A stretch of 64,000 nucleotides of DNA from Nematostella vectensis (Eukaryota; Cnidaria; Anthozoa; Actiniaria; Edwardsiidae). The translations under genes and the position numbers were made by a program. Location of the stretch: NCBI RefSeq assembly GCF_932526225.1, contig NC_064038.1, positions 11,967,070-12,031,069 of the forward strand, in the 5' to 3' direction. The notes beneath the pieces are model-generated. The model did no database searches. It was given only the letters and a program-made list of their open reading frames with translations, and had not been told where the DNA came from. Positions 1 to 12,900 of this stretch are shown here, in pieces. How positions within the stretch are numbered: the first letter of the stretch is position 1; every line of letters begins with the position of its first letter.

Positions 1-150
1 GGCGATTTAGGTATGTTCCTTGTGCTGCTCAACTCCACACTTAACCCTATTATCTATTTTGTGCGCATGCGTGAGATAAGGCGCGGATGTTTGGTGCTGC
101 TGAAAAAAGTGTTTCCAGTGCTGAGAATAAAAACAGAGAAGTATAAATAA
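1..150 (+). CDS. Rhodopsin-family GPCR, C-terminal fragment
   Basis: The window opens inside an open frame (frame 1) that reads to a TAA at 148-150. It holds 49 residues. The sequence NSTLNPIIYF near residues 11-20 is the NPxxY motif at the end of transmembrane helix 7 of class A GPCRs. It is followed by a basic stretch (VRMREIRRG) expected of helix 8, and a short cytosolic tail rich in lysine. An AATAAA overlaps the stop (146-151) and could serve in polyadenylation. The ligand class cannot be told from this piece because helices 1-6 lie outside the window. The family call is firm; the subtype is unknown. Confidence 0.8.
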   Translation, partial: GDLGMFLVLLNSTLNPIIYFVRMREIRRGCLVLLKKVFPVLRIKTEKYK

Positions 151-224
151 AGACAAAACAAAAGAAAAAGAAGAGGGAGGGTAAAGGAAGAAGAGAAGAT
201 GAGATAATGATCGGTGTAATCTTA

Positions 225-474
<250 letters not shown>

Positions 475-1836
475 GTGTCTGATTCAAAGGGGCTGACAAG
501 CCGCCGGGCCGTATTGGAAACTAGCGGCAGAAAACTTGATGTAGGCGTTGCAGCCTCTTAATAAGAAAATCTGGCAGAGTAAAGAAAACAGTGTCACAAT
601 AGTCTATTTTTGATAAAACTCATGACTCAGCCAGTTGCTTCCTGAGTTTAAAATCAGCGAAATGCTTTATTTTGCGCAAAACCGAGAGGACGCCATACAA
701 GCCTTTGAAAGCTGTTTGATGTGTTCCTCCCAGCTCAGCATTGTTCATAAGTATAATTTATGTTAATAAACAAAGCTTTACTACAAGAGTACGGCGCCAT
801 TCTTGTATATTCTTGTGTTCCAAAAAGGATCACAAATACAGCCGCTTGTGGTGATTGCGTGCGTAACACTAAGAGAGGCTGCTAAGCCCTGTTTAGCTAC
901 GCCCCGGCACCACGAGCCTTTTTGTGGCGGGAAAGACGCACATCTGGCTCAACCGGTATTATTGAGATAAACGGACGCTACAAGGTCATCACGCCAGGAA
1001 ACCAATGGCAAAGGGCGCCAAGTCGTGTTCAAAACATGTCGCGTTTAAAATAAAAGAGTCAGAACCACTGCAAATTTTTATGCGGTGCTGCATTTGGAGA
1101 GCAATTAAGGCTCTTGTTGCGATATTTGATGACAGTACAAATATGGTATAACCTGCAGAAGAGACAATGTTTGCACGCAGCCTACAAGGTCTGATGTTTT
1201 AGCGGATCATTCATTCAGTGAATTATTCTTTTTTATTGACTCACTGCCCGTAAAACGACTCTGAACTTTTTGAGTGACTGTGCCGGTCCGCTATGCATCT
1301 AAATATAAACAGAAACATAATACCCTTGTGGGAGTTTTCTTGGTCGGGTCACAGGAACCACTAAAGAGTCAGCAGCTGAAGGTAGAATTATCGCTTTTAA
1401 TCGCGATTAGTTTTATCAATACTGGCTTCACATATAAAGACTGTGAGTATATACCAAGGGTCGTGACTACAGCGCAATTGTCTATCACACAATGGGTCTT
1501 AGCTGCACTTAACGTAGTATATTAATATGGTGCGACTGATGCACATGTAAGACACGATTGGTGATGTAACGCAAGAGGACGTGAATGTAACGCAACTTAA
1601 ACAGTGATCTAGGGGCAAGTTGTGGCGGAGTAAGATCACGGCGGAGGTGCTTTTGAATGCTTCCTCGCTGGCGGTTCGCCTAAAGATCTTCCGACTTCAA
1701 AATAGACACGTTTGGGGCCGCTGACTCGTCGCTAGATGTCAGGCACGTTTTGGATAGTTTCATATCTCTTCCTGTCGAATCGCTGGGATATAAACACATT
1801 GGCGCGATCTGGATACAAATCAACTTCGTAGATACC
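475..1836. other. Intergenic stretch between GPCR and ADAMTS gene
   Basis: I see no conserved coding region, RNA gene or clear transposon here. It should contain the ADAMTS promoter and 5' UTR, but I cannot point to a specific element. Confidence 0.5.
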
Positions 1837-3988
1837 ATGGAACGCGGTGACTCAGTGTTTAAGCCCATATTGATATTTTGTTTAGTAGCCTCTATTTATG
1901 ATATTCGGGTCAACTCAAATGGCACAGAATCAAAGACAACAAATCAAGGTAATAATTATCAAGTATGTACACTAACAGCTCAAACTCAGTTAATATTCTA
2001 AAGTTACACCTCTTGATATTAACAAATGAGTATGATTGTTTATCTTTGGCAGAGCAATTCACTGGAAATCTTCGCACTTATGAAATCTTTATTCCAACAA
2101 TCGAATTAAGAGGTACACAAAATCTCGCGACAGAATCTTCACTGCATGTGGCTTTTAATGCATTTCACGAAGAATTCCGTCTCGTTTTACGGGTAAATAA
2201 GGATCTAGTTGCAACGGGGTTTTCCAGTGAGGTGTTGGATAATGGCAGGCTCTTCAAGCGAACGATGAAGAAAGATTGTTATTATTTCGGCGAGTCTCTG
2301 AGCCACGAGGGATCAGTCGCAGCGATCAGCTACTGTCAAGAACTGGTAAGGGACCATGTTATTACTGTCATGTAAAGATGAATGATTAATTTATCGTTGG
2401 GGTATACAGAAACATTTTTCTTAAATCATTGTTGCGTTGTTTTGAAATTATCACAGCAACCTGACCATTATGTTAATTCATTAACTGAATACACTATTCA
2501 AAATGTATTTATTTTCCTGTTTTTTTTTTTTTGTGGTACTTTTTTGCTTTTTTCCCCCTCATTTCCCCTTCTCTAGAACTTTTTTGGATTCTTTTCTAAA
2601 AGTCTCTCTCATACCCGACCGCCAATGCCTGCCCTTTAGACTGCCCAGTTTTTTCGGGATGGTGCCCCCACCCCTCCTCCACCGACCCCCTCTCAGGGGG
2701 GGGGGGGGGGGGGGGCAAATAGATTCCTTTTTAACTTGAAACAATTCTCAACGAGTTCCAGACGCCGGTGAAGTTTCATTCTTTTGCCGCAAACATTCCT
2801 GAGGCTAACCACATGTCGTGACTATCCACTTGCTAAACACAGGATGGATAATCGACCATCCGTATGCTAGTCATCAAGGGGACACATGTGTCATTGATAC
2901 TTGAATCATTCTTTTGTGGTCACAAAAAAAGCGCCAGCTTCTAACTTCCTTCTTTCCAAGGATCCCGTGGTCCGGTTGTCATATGTATCATAAAGTTGGA
3001 CTGACTGACGCAAAATGAGTGGTTTGCAACTACAGTTTTTTTAACCAAATCCCCCTAAAATGCGATTTTATTTGCACGTGCATTGTGGCTCGTTGATTGA
3101 TAATATTTCATATTTATTTACGAATTTGAACTAGAAGCATGCAGCTCTGCTACGCCCCCCACCCCCCACCCCCCACCCTCAACAAAAGTTAGCACTGTTA
3201 AATTCCCCCTCCAGTAGTCAGAACTGGAAGCTCTACTACGCCACTCCACCCCCCCCCCCCCCCCCTCCCCCAGCACCACCACCACCGCCAAGAAAAAAAA
3301 AAGAATGTAGTTCTTTCCCAGTCAGAACTGGCAGCTCTACTACGCCACTCCACGGCCATGCAACCCTTGAAATTGGTAACTCGGCATACTACGTCACCCC
3401 AATCCCGAAAAATTGGTAACCTCAACCCAGCTTCCCCGATTACGGCTCTGAGCAACTCATAGATCTATTAACCAGCTCCAGCAGTACAAGCCCCAATCTG
3501 GATTTGTCTAACAAACTTTATAGACGCCGCTTTCGAATATATGCCGCAAGCACGGTGTTGTAAATAATTGTCAATAAGTAATAGATTTTTCTGGAGACAG
3601 TAATTAAAAGAGGAGCCTTTCAGTATCAGAGAGCGCCACGTCTCTTTTTTTAAGTTCACACAACCACTCACTTGTAAATAGGAATTTAAGTGCGCTAAAT
3701 TTAATTTTCATCACATTAGACTTCCTCCGTCCGTGCATTATTGATATTTTTCGCGGCCCTTTTACCCGTTAAGAATCACAAGTCTACATTCACTACTTAA
3801 CCTGCGCTAATCGCATTATTATCTTCTTATCTCCTCAATTTATTAGCGCGGAATGATCAAAACCACCAGCGAAGAATACTTCATCGAGCCGCTGCTGAGG
3901 TCAAACAGCTCTCACAAGCACATGGTTTACAGAGCGAGTGACATACGCAGTGGATCGTTACACGCGGCGAGCTGTGCCGCCGTGAAAA
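1837..3988 (+). CDS. ADAMTS exons 1-3: signal peptide and propeptide
   Basis: Exon 1 (1837-1948) encodes MERGDSVF followed by a hydrophobic run ([10 protein letters not shown]), a typical signal peptide, and a polar stretch. Exon 2 (2053-2345) is the core of the Pep_M12B propeptide: [10 protein letters not shown], then [24 protein letters not shown] and the conserved SYCQEL end. Exon 3 (3847-3988) continues with EEYFIEPLL and HKHMVYR, the usual end of this fold. An in-frame ATG at 1750 could extend the N-terminus by 29 residues, but the 1837 ATG puts the hydrophobic segment where a signal peptide needs it. Intron 1 is only 104 bp. Confidence 0.88.
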
Positions 3989-6900
3989 GTATGTGTGGAA
4001 TGCATTGATCCACTTGACATCAGTCATTGTTTAATAGGCAAGGTTGGGTTTTCACTAAGAAGCGAGCGCAAAGCAAGCGTAAAGGCTAGCTCTGCACAAG
4101 TAAGAATCGATCAACCACAAGTGCTAGCCTTAGAAATTAAACAGCCGCGTTCTTCTGAGCTGCATTTGCGCTAGAGGCGAACCAGTGGGAACCCAAAATG
4201 TACGTGTATGCGAGTCCTGAAGCAGTCGTGAAGGTTTAAGAGTACTTTAAAAGTGCCTGACTTCACTTGAGTGTTTTGGCAATGCGAAGTTGCCCTTTAG
4301 TTGTACTTAAAGACCTGTTCTCCGACACTCGCGCAAAAACACTTGAAAGTCGGAGAACAGACAATGTGCGCTGATAGTTATCTCAAGAGAAAACACTCGT
4401 GAGAATACTCATGAAAAGGATACGCTGAACTCTGGAACACGTACAGTTAGACAGACACGTAAACGGCATTTAGATAAAACGACGCTAAACATATAATCAC
4501 TTCCCACGAAGACACGTACAATAGTACAGATAAATGCACGGACGATAAAACAATTTCAAGCAAAATATACAAACCCGCAAGATATTACGTTAGATAGAGC
4601 ATTAGCTTTACCCAGACTTTCTGATCAGGTTCCCATTTGTCCGTAAGAGTCACAACAAAACAATAATGTCCACTGCAAACAGGAGTTCTGAACAGAACAC
4701 CAGAGAATAGACTGAAAGTATTCTATTCGTATGTGTACTTTGCAGATTCCATACCCCGTAGAGCACGTGTCCGGTATCCTAGTTCCATTCTCCGCAATCG
4801 GCGCTCGGTCATCACTGACCCCGCTGCTCAGCTCCTCGTTGTGGTCGATGAGGACATGGTTGGTTTCCATGGCAACGATAGCATAGAGGAATACGTTCTT
4901 ACTGTTATGAATATGGTATGGTATATCGTAATTCGACCGAATCTTAAAGGTTTTTATGCAAGGTCTATTGTGCGCCGTGCTTCCTTTCTGAAATAATTCA
5001 AATAATATCTGTCTATTTAACTATTATCTACGGGGTTTCTACCCTTAATGACTGACAACTCGACCGATTTAGTATTTCCCTATCCCTTTCAGTATTAAAC
5101 TTCATTTTCGTTTTGAAAACTATCGCCTATCATGCTCGCTTGGCCAATCCTTATTTGGACATTACATACCATATTTGGGAGTCCGCTTTAATCTTTCCTT
5201 TTTTTCTCACTTTTTTTCTCCTAGAACAGAGTAAGTCGAGAAATTCCACGTATACTTGCATGATTTCGTGTTTACTACGATTTTACTGACCGCCATCTTG
5301 AAAAACCGCCCAGACCCTAACGCTTTAGATTATCACAGGATGCCCGCGTGTTCGTCCCAGACATTTCACACCATTCAGGAAGCGACAGCCACGTCTAGTA
5401 ATTGTGCAGTCACGAGAGACACGTGTTTTATGGTTTCAGGTCTCCAGCATGTACCGCGATCCTAGTCTTGGGACTTCAATCAAGATCGAGGTCCTGAAAA
5501 TAATATACCTCCATGCAACGCCGGTGAGCTCCAGATACACCACAGGAAGCCCAATCCAATAGACGCGCATCTTGCAGAAAACACCAGTATAGTAATGTTG
5601 CACTCGGAGAATCCATATACGTGTCGAAACCCGTATTGCTTTATGGGTTATAACGAAATTAGGGTAACAAAAAAAAAAATCGCGTTTGGAAAGTTGTAAT
5701 AATTCTTGTTCATGTACGTTTAACAATCACGTTAGATGATTGGCGTTCAGATGTGAAACGCATGGATTCTCTCAAAATAATTGAAATATGTTATTTACAA
5801 TACACACAACATCATTTACTGTAGATTGCTAAGCCGGATTTTGTGCATTCTTAGGAGGGCTTGCGTATAACACCCAATGGCCGCAAAACTCTGCGCAGTT
5901 TCTGTGACTGGCAAAACAGTCTGCAATGGATGACGGGGTACTCCGCGAAAGACCACTGGGACTACGATGCCGCAGTACTTATGACCAGGTCAGCAACGAT
6001 ACAGTGAAAGAAAGTTAGTGGTTTTATCGCTAGCGCAGTTGGTCATGGGGTTGCATTTGTTTACCACGTGATTCTGTTTGTGCTCAGAAACTGTCGAAGA
6101 AGAAACTTCGTCGTTTCAGTTGTCCACTATGATGGTTGGTGGGGTTTTGTTGTCTGCATCCTCGGGGACCCAGGGCGTCGCGGAGATCGGGCACACAGGG
6201 AGCGCTCGAGAAAAAAAAAGCACTGAAGCACTGAGCCTGTTTCTTTCTCGCGCCGCGCTCCCTGTGTACCCGATCTCCGCGACGCCCTGGGTCCCCGAGA
6301 ATGTGTAGTCTCCAGCATCCTACATTCCCCTCGAAGAGTGTTTATGCACCTCCCAAAAAAAGGAACGAAATGAATTCGTGTAATAAGTTTAATAAATGAA
6401 TCGAAAGTTAGACGATTTGTGCTTTTCAGAGCCTTTTTCCAATAAAAATAGACTCCTTTGAGCGAGCGGTATTTTAAATTTCAATCCCCTACGAAATACC
6501 TCTACAAAATACCTGCCGCCTTCTTAAATGAAATTTTTTCCTTATTGCCAGAAAAGATATATGCGCTGATCAAAATGAGCCCTGCTCTACAGTAGGTAAG
6601 TGAAGCAATTTCAATAAGTTCATATTAAAAAGAAAGGCCTTTCCTTTGAAAGTGGATCAACATATAAAGGAATATAATTATGATATGCTTTTATTGTATA
6701 AGCCAGGGGGGCTAATAGGCCCGGTATCCCCCCTTTTTAGCAGCCAAAATAGTAAATGTATGAGACATTATCTAAAATACAAGAGAAAGTCCCTTTTGGG
6801 CCCCCTCCTGTTAAACATCCTTGGCTTGCCGCTGCATAAGGCAACACTGATAAGACATCATTTCTTTCAAGGAATTGGGTACATGTATGGCATGTGTGAC

Positions 6901-9900
6901 CCTAAACGTCGATGCAGCGTAAGCGAGGACAGTGGGCTGAACGTCGCCTTTACTATAGCACACGAACTGGCGCACAAGTAAGAGTCTTATCTCTAGTAGT
7001 AACCCCCTACCCCCCCATCCAAACCTAGTCCTATTGTATTCCACCCATTCTCCCCACATAGAGCCGTGTTAAAAGAACTGGCGCTTGTTATTCTGATGAT
7101 TTACTAAACCGCCTGAGCAGTTCCTCAAGTAAGAGTCTTCTCTCTAGCAGTAACCCCCCCCCCCCCACACACACACACACACACACACATACCAGCAGTA
7201 ACCCCCCCCTCCCCCCCACACACAACCCCTACCAAACCTAGTCCCATCGTATACCACCCATTCTTACCACACAGAGCCGCGTTAACAGAACTAGCGCTTG
7301 TTATTCTGGTTATTTACTAAACCGTCCGAACAGGCGGACGCACTAATAACGCATAAGGGTAGTGTGAGCTCCTTGGCTTTAGACAAATTCCACGCACGTG
7401 TTACTGAGAATCACCTTGTGTGAATAAACTTGTATATAAACCTGTGAATTAGCTATGGACTCTCAGGTATTGGCGATAGGCTTATACGGACTTTTGGCCT
7501 TCACTATATTTATGCATCCCAGTGGGCACATTGAGGCTCTAAACTTGGTTCTTGTGGCTGATGTTTCAGTTTTGGGGTTTTTCACGATGGCGATGGGAAT
7601 CGCTGCACAGACTACTCTGGGTACATACCACATCTCATGTCCGAACGCTGGGAACCCGACAACATTCACGGAAGCATGAAATGGTCAAAGTGCAGCATCG
7701 ATTCGTTACAAGAATTCTTGAGGTATGCCCTGAAAAACAAGCCAAAACAAGGTCCCTCCCTCTCACCCCGAAATACACAAGAAATGCTGATAGCCACCCC
7801 CCCCCCCCCTCTTCCTCTTGATATCGTAGGAACAGACCACCATGGAATCGTGGAGCGGGAAAATTAAGGGATGGGCTTTCTGTTCTTGCTCCCCGCGACG
7901 CTCTCGTGACAAAGCCCTCGCTCTAAGCCTTACTTTCCAGAGGATATAACCCCCTTCATGAGGGCTTATAACTGTAGTTAACCGACTAAGAGAGAGCTAG
8001 GAACCTGGTTATGGCATCCTTACTAATGCCTTGTAGGTGCATAGGTGCCCGTGTGTTGTACAGTTCATTAGATAGCGGTGATCAAAACGGGTTTTCCTTT
8101 AGTACAAATGTCAGTGTTTTGGTAAATCTTTGTCCGGAGATCCCACCTTATCCTTGAGTCATAAATATAAAGTTTCGAGATCTTATTTTTCGTATCTAAA
8201 TTTTACTCCTTCAGATCAAAAGACAGTAGTTGCTTATATCGTCACGCGTTGGAAAAACCGATTGCGTTACCAACTGACTTGGCCGGCGTTACTTATAGTG
8301 CAGACGACCAGTGCCGGCTTCAATACGGAAACAGAGCAAAGCACTGTGACAAGTACAAGGCAAGAAAAGCACTTTCTTGTTTTTTTTTGCCTTTGTAATT
8401 TGCCTTTGATTTCTTGGTCAAGAGAAGGGGGAGGAGGGGGAATTGGGGGATGAGATGGGGGGATGGGCGGGTTAGGGGAAGGTGCAGCCTGGATGGCATT
8501 GTCTGTAGGTTGCATAGCACAAATGGTTCCAGATAGTTACGAGGGATGGCCCTTTTTAAAAATGCCCGGTTTAAGAGAGTGACCGCTGAGCTGCTTTCCG
8601 ACAAACCGTCTGGTTTGGGGCGTCCGTATTGTGAAATACCATGGCTTAAAGCTCTCATTTTCACGAAAACACAGTGCCGAAGAATCGTTTTTTTTTTGTA
8701 CGCATATGTTTTTTTCTAATGGTAAAAAAATGTGTGGTGCCCCTAGCAATATTCCTTCAAATCAATAAGCATAATCAATAAGAATGTCCGAGTGTGTCGC
8801 GGTGCGGATGGAAAATCTACCTGCGCCAGCACCTTACACCCGTGACCATTAGATGCACTCATAAAAAAAAAAGACATCACAAACATATGTGTGCGCATGA
8901 TCTCTTTCTAGCACATAAAGTAATCGCTGATGTGTGTGTGTGTGTTTTTTTTGTCCGTACTTTCAAGGCCAGGTATACATTGTATAACACAATAAGGATC
9001 GCAACCATTTGCTTGACATTACCATCAGTTTAATTATTGTGATAATCATGATGATAACGCTGATTGTTTATTCTAGGACCGTATGTGTCAAAATCTATGG
9101 TGTGCAATCCAGGGGGAGCCACTCTGTAGGACCAAGAGGCTTCCCCCTGCTCGAGGTACGGAATGCGGAGAAGGCAAGGTAAGAAATGTGGCACAAGTAA
9201 TAACGGTGGATAATTAGATAACAAATATAATATCCCATATGACTTCATAGCTAGTAGGCACTTTTAAATACCCAAATGCAGCCTCGTTCACTGGGCCTGT
9301 AAATCGTGGCAATAAGACAGGCTCTTTTTTTCTTCTCATTCTTTGTTTTTTCTTCTTTTTCTTTTTTTTTTTTCCTTCTGGATAGCCAATCACTTCTATT
9401 TTCAATAGGGACGCAAAATAACTCAACAGCTTTATTTTTTGGAATAACTAGAAAGACTACAGGCAATCTGTAGAAAAACTAGATGGTCTGCGTAGGCGTG
9501 GTGTAGACAAGGTATGAATCAACACAAGGTTGAAAAGGTATGTTAAACGCCTCTGTGAAACAGAGTGGTTGCGCTGACGTTTCGAGCGATAGCTGAGCAA
9601 AATGGCAATAATGACAGGCTCCGACGAAGTTCTAACGCTCGAAACGTCAGCGCAACCACTCTGTTTCACAGAGACGTTTAACATACCTTTTCAACCTTGT
9701 GTTGATCCATAGCATTATTTTTTGTCCGATTATGAGGGAATTGACTTTTCGATTCGACCGTTATAGCTTTTTGTGTACTGAAACTTGACGTAGAAAAGCG
9801 GCTGTTATTGCAACTAACTGTGCGTAATGTTACACAATTTCAGTGGTGCATGTATGGTTCTTGCGTTAACAACTCCATGATCCCAGTCAAGCTAGATGGG

Positions 9901-12900
9901 GACTGGGGAGAGTGGAGCCGCTGGACGGACTGCTCGCGGACATGCGGATCAGGCGTGACGACGATGGAGAGGAAGTGTGACAACCCAAAGTATGCCAAAT
10001 AAACTTCTGTACTGAATGGATAGTACATAATTATGTTATTAAGTTATGTTCAGTTATGCCACGAGCGCTCAGCCCCAAACTGAGCTTAACAGGGTAGCCC
10101 TATATATATGTGCCACTAAGCCCTCCATAAGAGACGTTTTGTGAGGCACGAAAAGCGTTTTGTGAGGCACAAATAAGCGGAATTTCCTCTTGGCTGGTCA
10201 GCATACTCAAACGTGTACCAAGGATTTACTGATTGGGGTGCGCAGTCATAAGTATCATATGGCAAATGGATAGTATCTGACGGCTCTGCGTATCCCCATG
10301 TGTTCGCACGTGCCTAAGGGACCCAAGTTTAAACGCCGTTTTTTTCATGTACCCTTCCAAATGCAATTAAATTTTTGTACTTAATGGATGTTCAATAATC
10401 AAAGTCATGTTTAGTTATGTCACGAGCTCTCAGCCTTTAAAGTCGAATATAGACGACACTCCCCATTTCATAACAACCCTTTGGTGTAGTTGGCCAGATT
10501 GAGTGTTTAATGAAAAACGCATGATGTGTTGCCCGCCTGGGGGAGATTCCGGGGTAGCAAATAATCGAAACCTTAGCAGGTCGGCGCGTGCTTTTAATGT
10601 GGGACAGTAATTAACCAGTACTTAGCCAATACGTTAGCAGGATCTTTGAAAAACAGTCCAACACCGTTAAATAGAATCAATCAAAACAAACGGAAAATAG
10701 TTCGAGTAGAAACTATTCAAAATAGCATTAAGGAAATCCAAGTTGGTTTCAAGTTAAAGTGAGTTTAGCTACCCGACTTTGGTTTATTTGTTTGCACTAT
10801 ACTATGGTAAAAAACAAACAACCCCGTCTACCCCTCCCCCCTCAAACCCGCCCCTACCACAACCAGCCCTGCATCAGCTCCCTTCACTATGAATGTTGCT
10901 CGTACAGTCGGGATTAGTATTATGACGAAAATATGCATCGTTTGTCTAGGCCTATCAATGGAGGTCACTACTGCATTGGAGAGAAGAGACGATACAGAAT
11001 TTGCAACGATAAGGTAAAAATGGATCTATATGGTTTAGATAATGTTTCAATAACTTGCTGACATGTGACGTTTCTATGGCAGCCTTGCCCTGAAGGGTCA
11101 CGAGACTTTCGTGAAGTTCAATGTGGAAAATTCAACAACACCAAATTTAAGGGGAAGAAGTACCATTGGATACCGGCAATCAGTGACGGTGAATGGAATT
11201 GTTTTTGTTCTTATTCCAACAAATATTACTAAACCCTCTTACCCCCACTGACAAACACAAACAAGGCCCGAGGGCTTTATGTATGGCGATTCATACCCTT
11301 TCATACATTGTAAGCCCAATCAAATCAAAGCTTAGAATAGCACACACTATATTTGTGGGTTGTTTGCATCATATACTTTACCCATTGCCAGCACGGCTTT
11401 GTGTTTGAGGACCAATTTTGTTTTTCACTAGATCTACAAAACAATTAGAATTTTAACTTTTTTGACATAATCAGGACAGCCATGCGCCTTGTTCTGTAAA
11501 CCAGCGAACCAATCATGGCGATTCTCAGCCAAGCTCGCAGATGCGGTTGTCGATGGCACACCATGCGCTGTGGGGTCAAGAGATATCTGTATTGGCGGCA
11601 AATGTCAGGTGAAATCTGCTGTTGTTATTCTTTTTGATGTCGTTGCTGTTAATATATTGTTGTTGTAGCTTTAGCTAGTTTTGTTGTTGTTGAGATTTCC
11701 TGTCAACCGCTATTTTGTCATACTGTGATGAACCATCTATTTCGGTCCACTGATTGGAGGAAGTTATCGTAGGGTAAAAGAAAAGGTGTCACTACCAAGG
11801 CTCCTCCAAAGATACTAATCTACCAATCAACCTTGTTTTTTTTCTATCAGGCAGTTGGATGTGACCATAAGCTCGGTTCTGACGCGAGAGAAGACATGTG
11901 TGGTGTATGTAAAGGCAATGGTACTGCGTGTTACACCGTGGAGGGAAGCTTCAACCAGCTCGCGGGCAAAGGTCAATTAAAAAAAAAAAAAACAGTGCGT
12001 TATCTGTTTGTCCTAGGAAGAGTTCGGTCTGAAAGAGAGCGTTGTCATATAATATGCATTTAATAAACCCTGAGGGGCGCTTGATGAACATGGATCGAAG
12101 GTTCAACTCAAGATTTTAATTTTCCCCCGATAACTTAACTGGAGCCTCCAAGCCACTTCGAAATTTTTGCAAGTGTTACAGAGTTCCAGTAGCAAAGAAA
12201 TCACAAATTGCATAGATAGGACTTGCTTTCTTTTGGAAAGTGCCAATTTTTTTTACGAGCTATTGGAAGTAAACTGGTGGGTATAAAGCGCAATTAATGA
12301 GCACTAAATAGGACAGTATTAGAAGGTGTGGGAGGGGGGGGGGATAAGTAGAAGGAGCCAAGAAGGGTCGGGTCGGTTTTGTTAAATGATTGACACAAAC
12401 CCCTTATTTCAGGTTACGTAGAAGCTGCTCTTATACCAAAAGGTGCACGAAACATCAGAGTGAGAGAAGTCAAGCCATGTACGAGCTTCCTTGGTGAGTC
12501 AGGCGAAAAGCAGTAATGGATTTTATATGAGAGGAAATACTTGCTGCTTCTTTATATATATCAGGTTCCAACTTGTGTTGGTTTTGCTACAAATGTTAGA
12601 CAGTTTCAAAAATAATGGGCGTTCTGTGTTTCCTAGCTCTGCGAAGTAATCTGGGCACGTATTACATCAACGGTAACTGGAAAATCCAGCTTCCTGGTGA
12701 CTTTGACGCCGAGGGAACGATCTTTAAGTACGCAAGGCGTGGGACCTGGGAACGACTCGCCGCCAAGGGTCCGACCACAAAGCCCTTTCATATTATGGTA
12801 TGTCATGAGCTGAGGATAGTACTCCCAAACCCATTTTACAAAATGCAATGATCCTGCATTACAGTAGAATTCTGCTTACTCGAACTCTGAAGGAAAGCAA

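Noticed and set aside
6030-6045. tRNA or SINE box A (TAGCGCAGTTGG)
   Set aside because: Matches the box A consensus, but no box B or cloverleaf follows.
8267-8664. Minus-strand Pro-rich frames
   Set aside because: Shadows of ADAMTS exon 10 and of a G-rich intron stretch.
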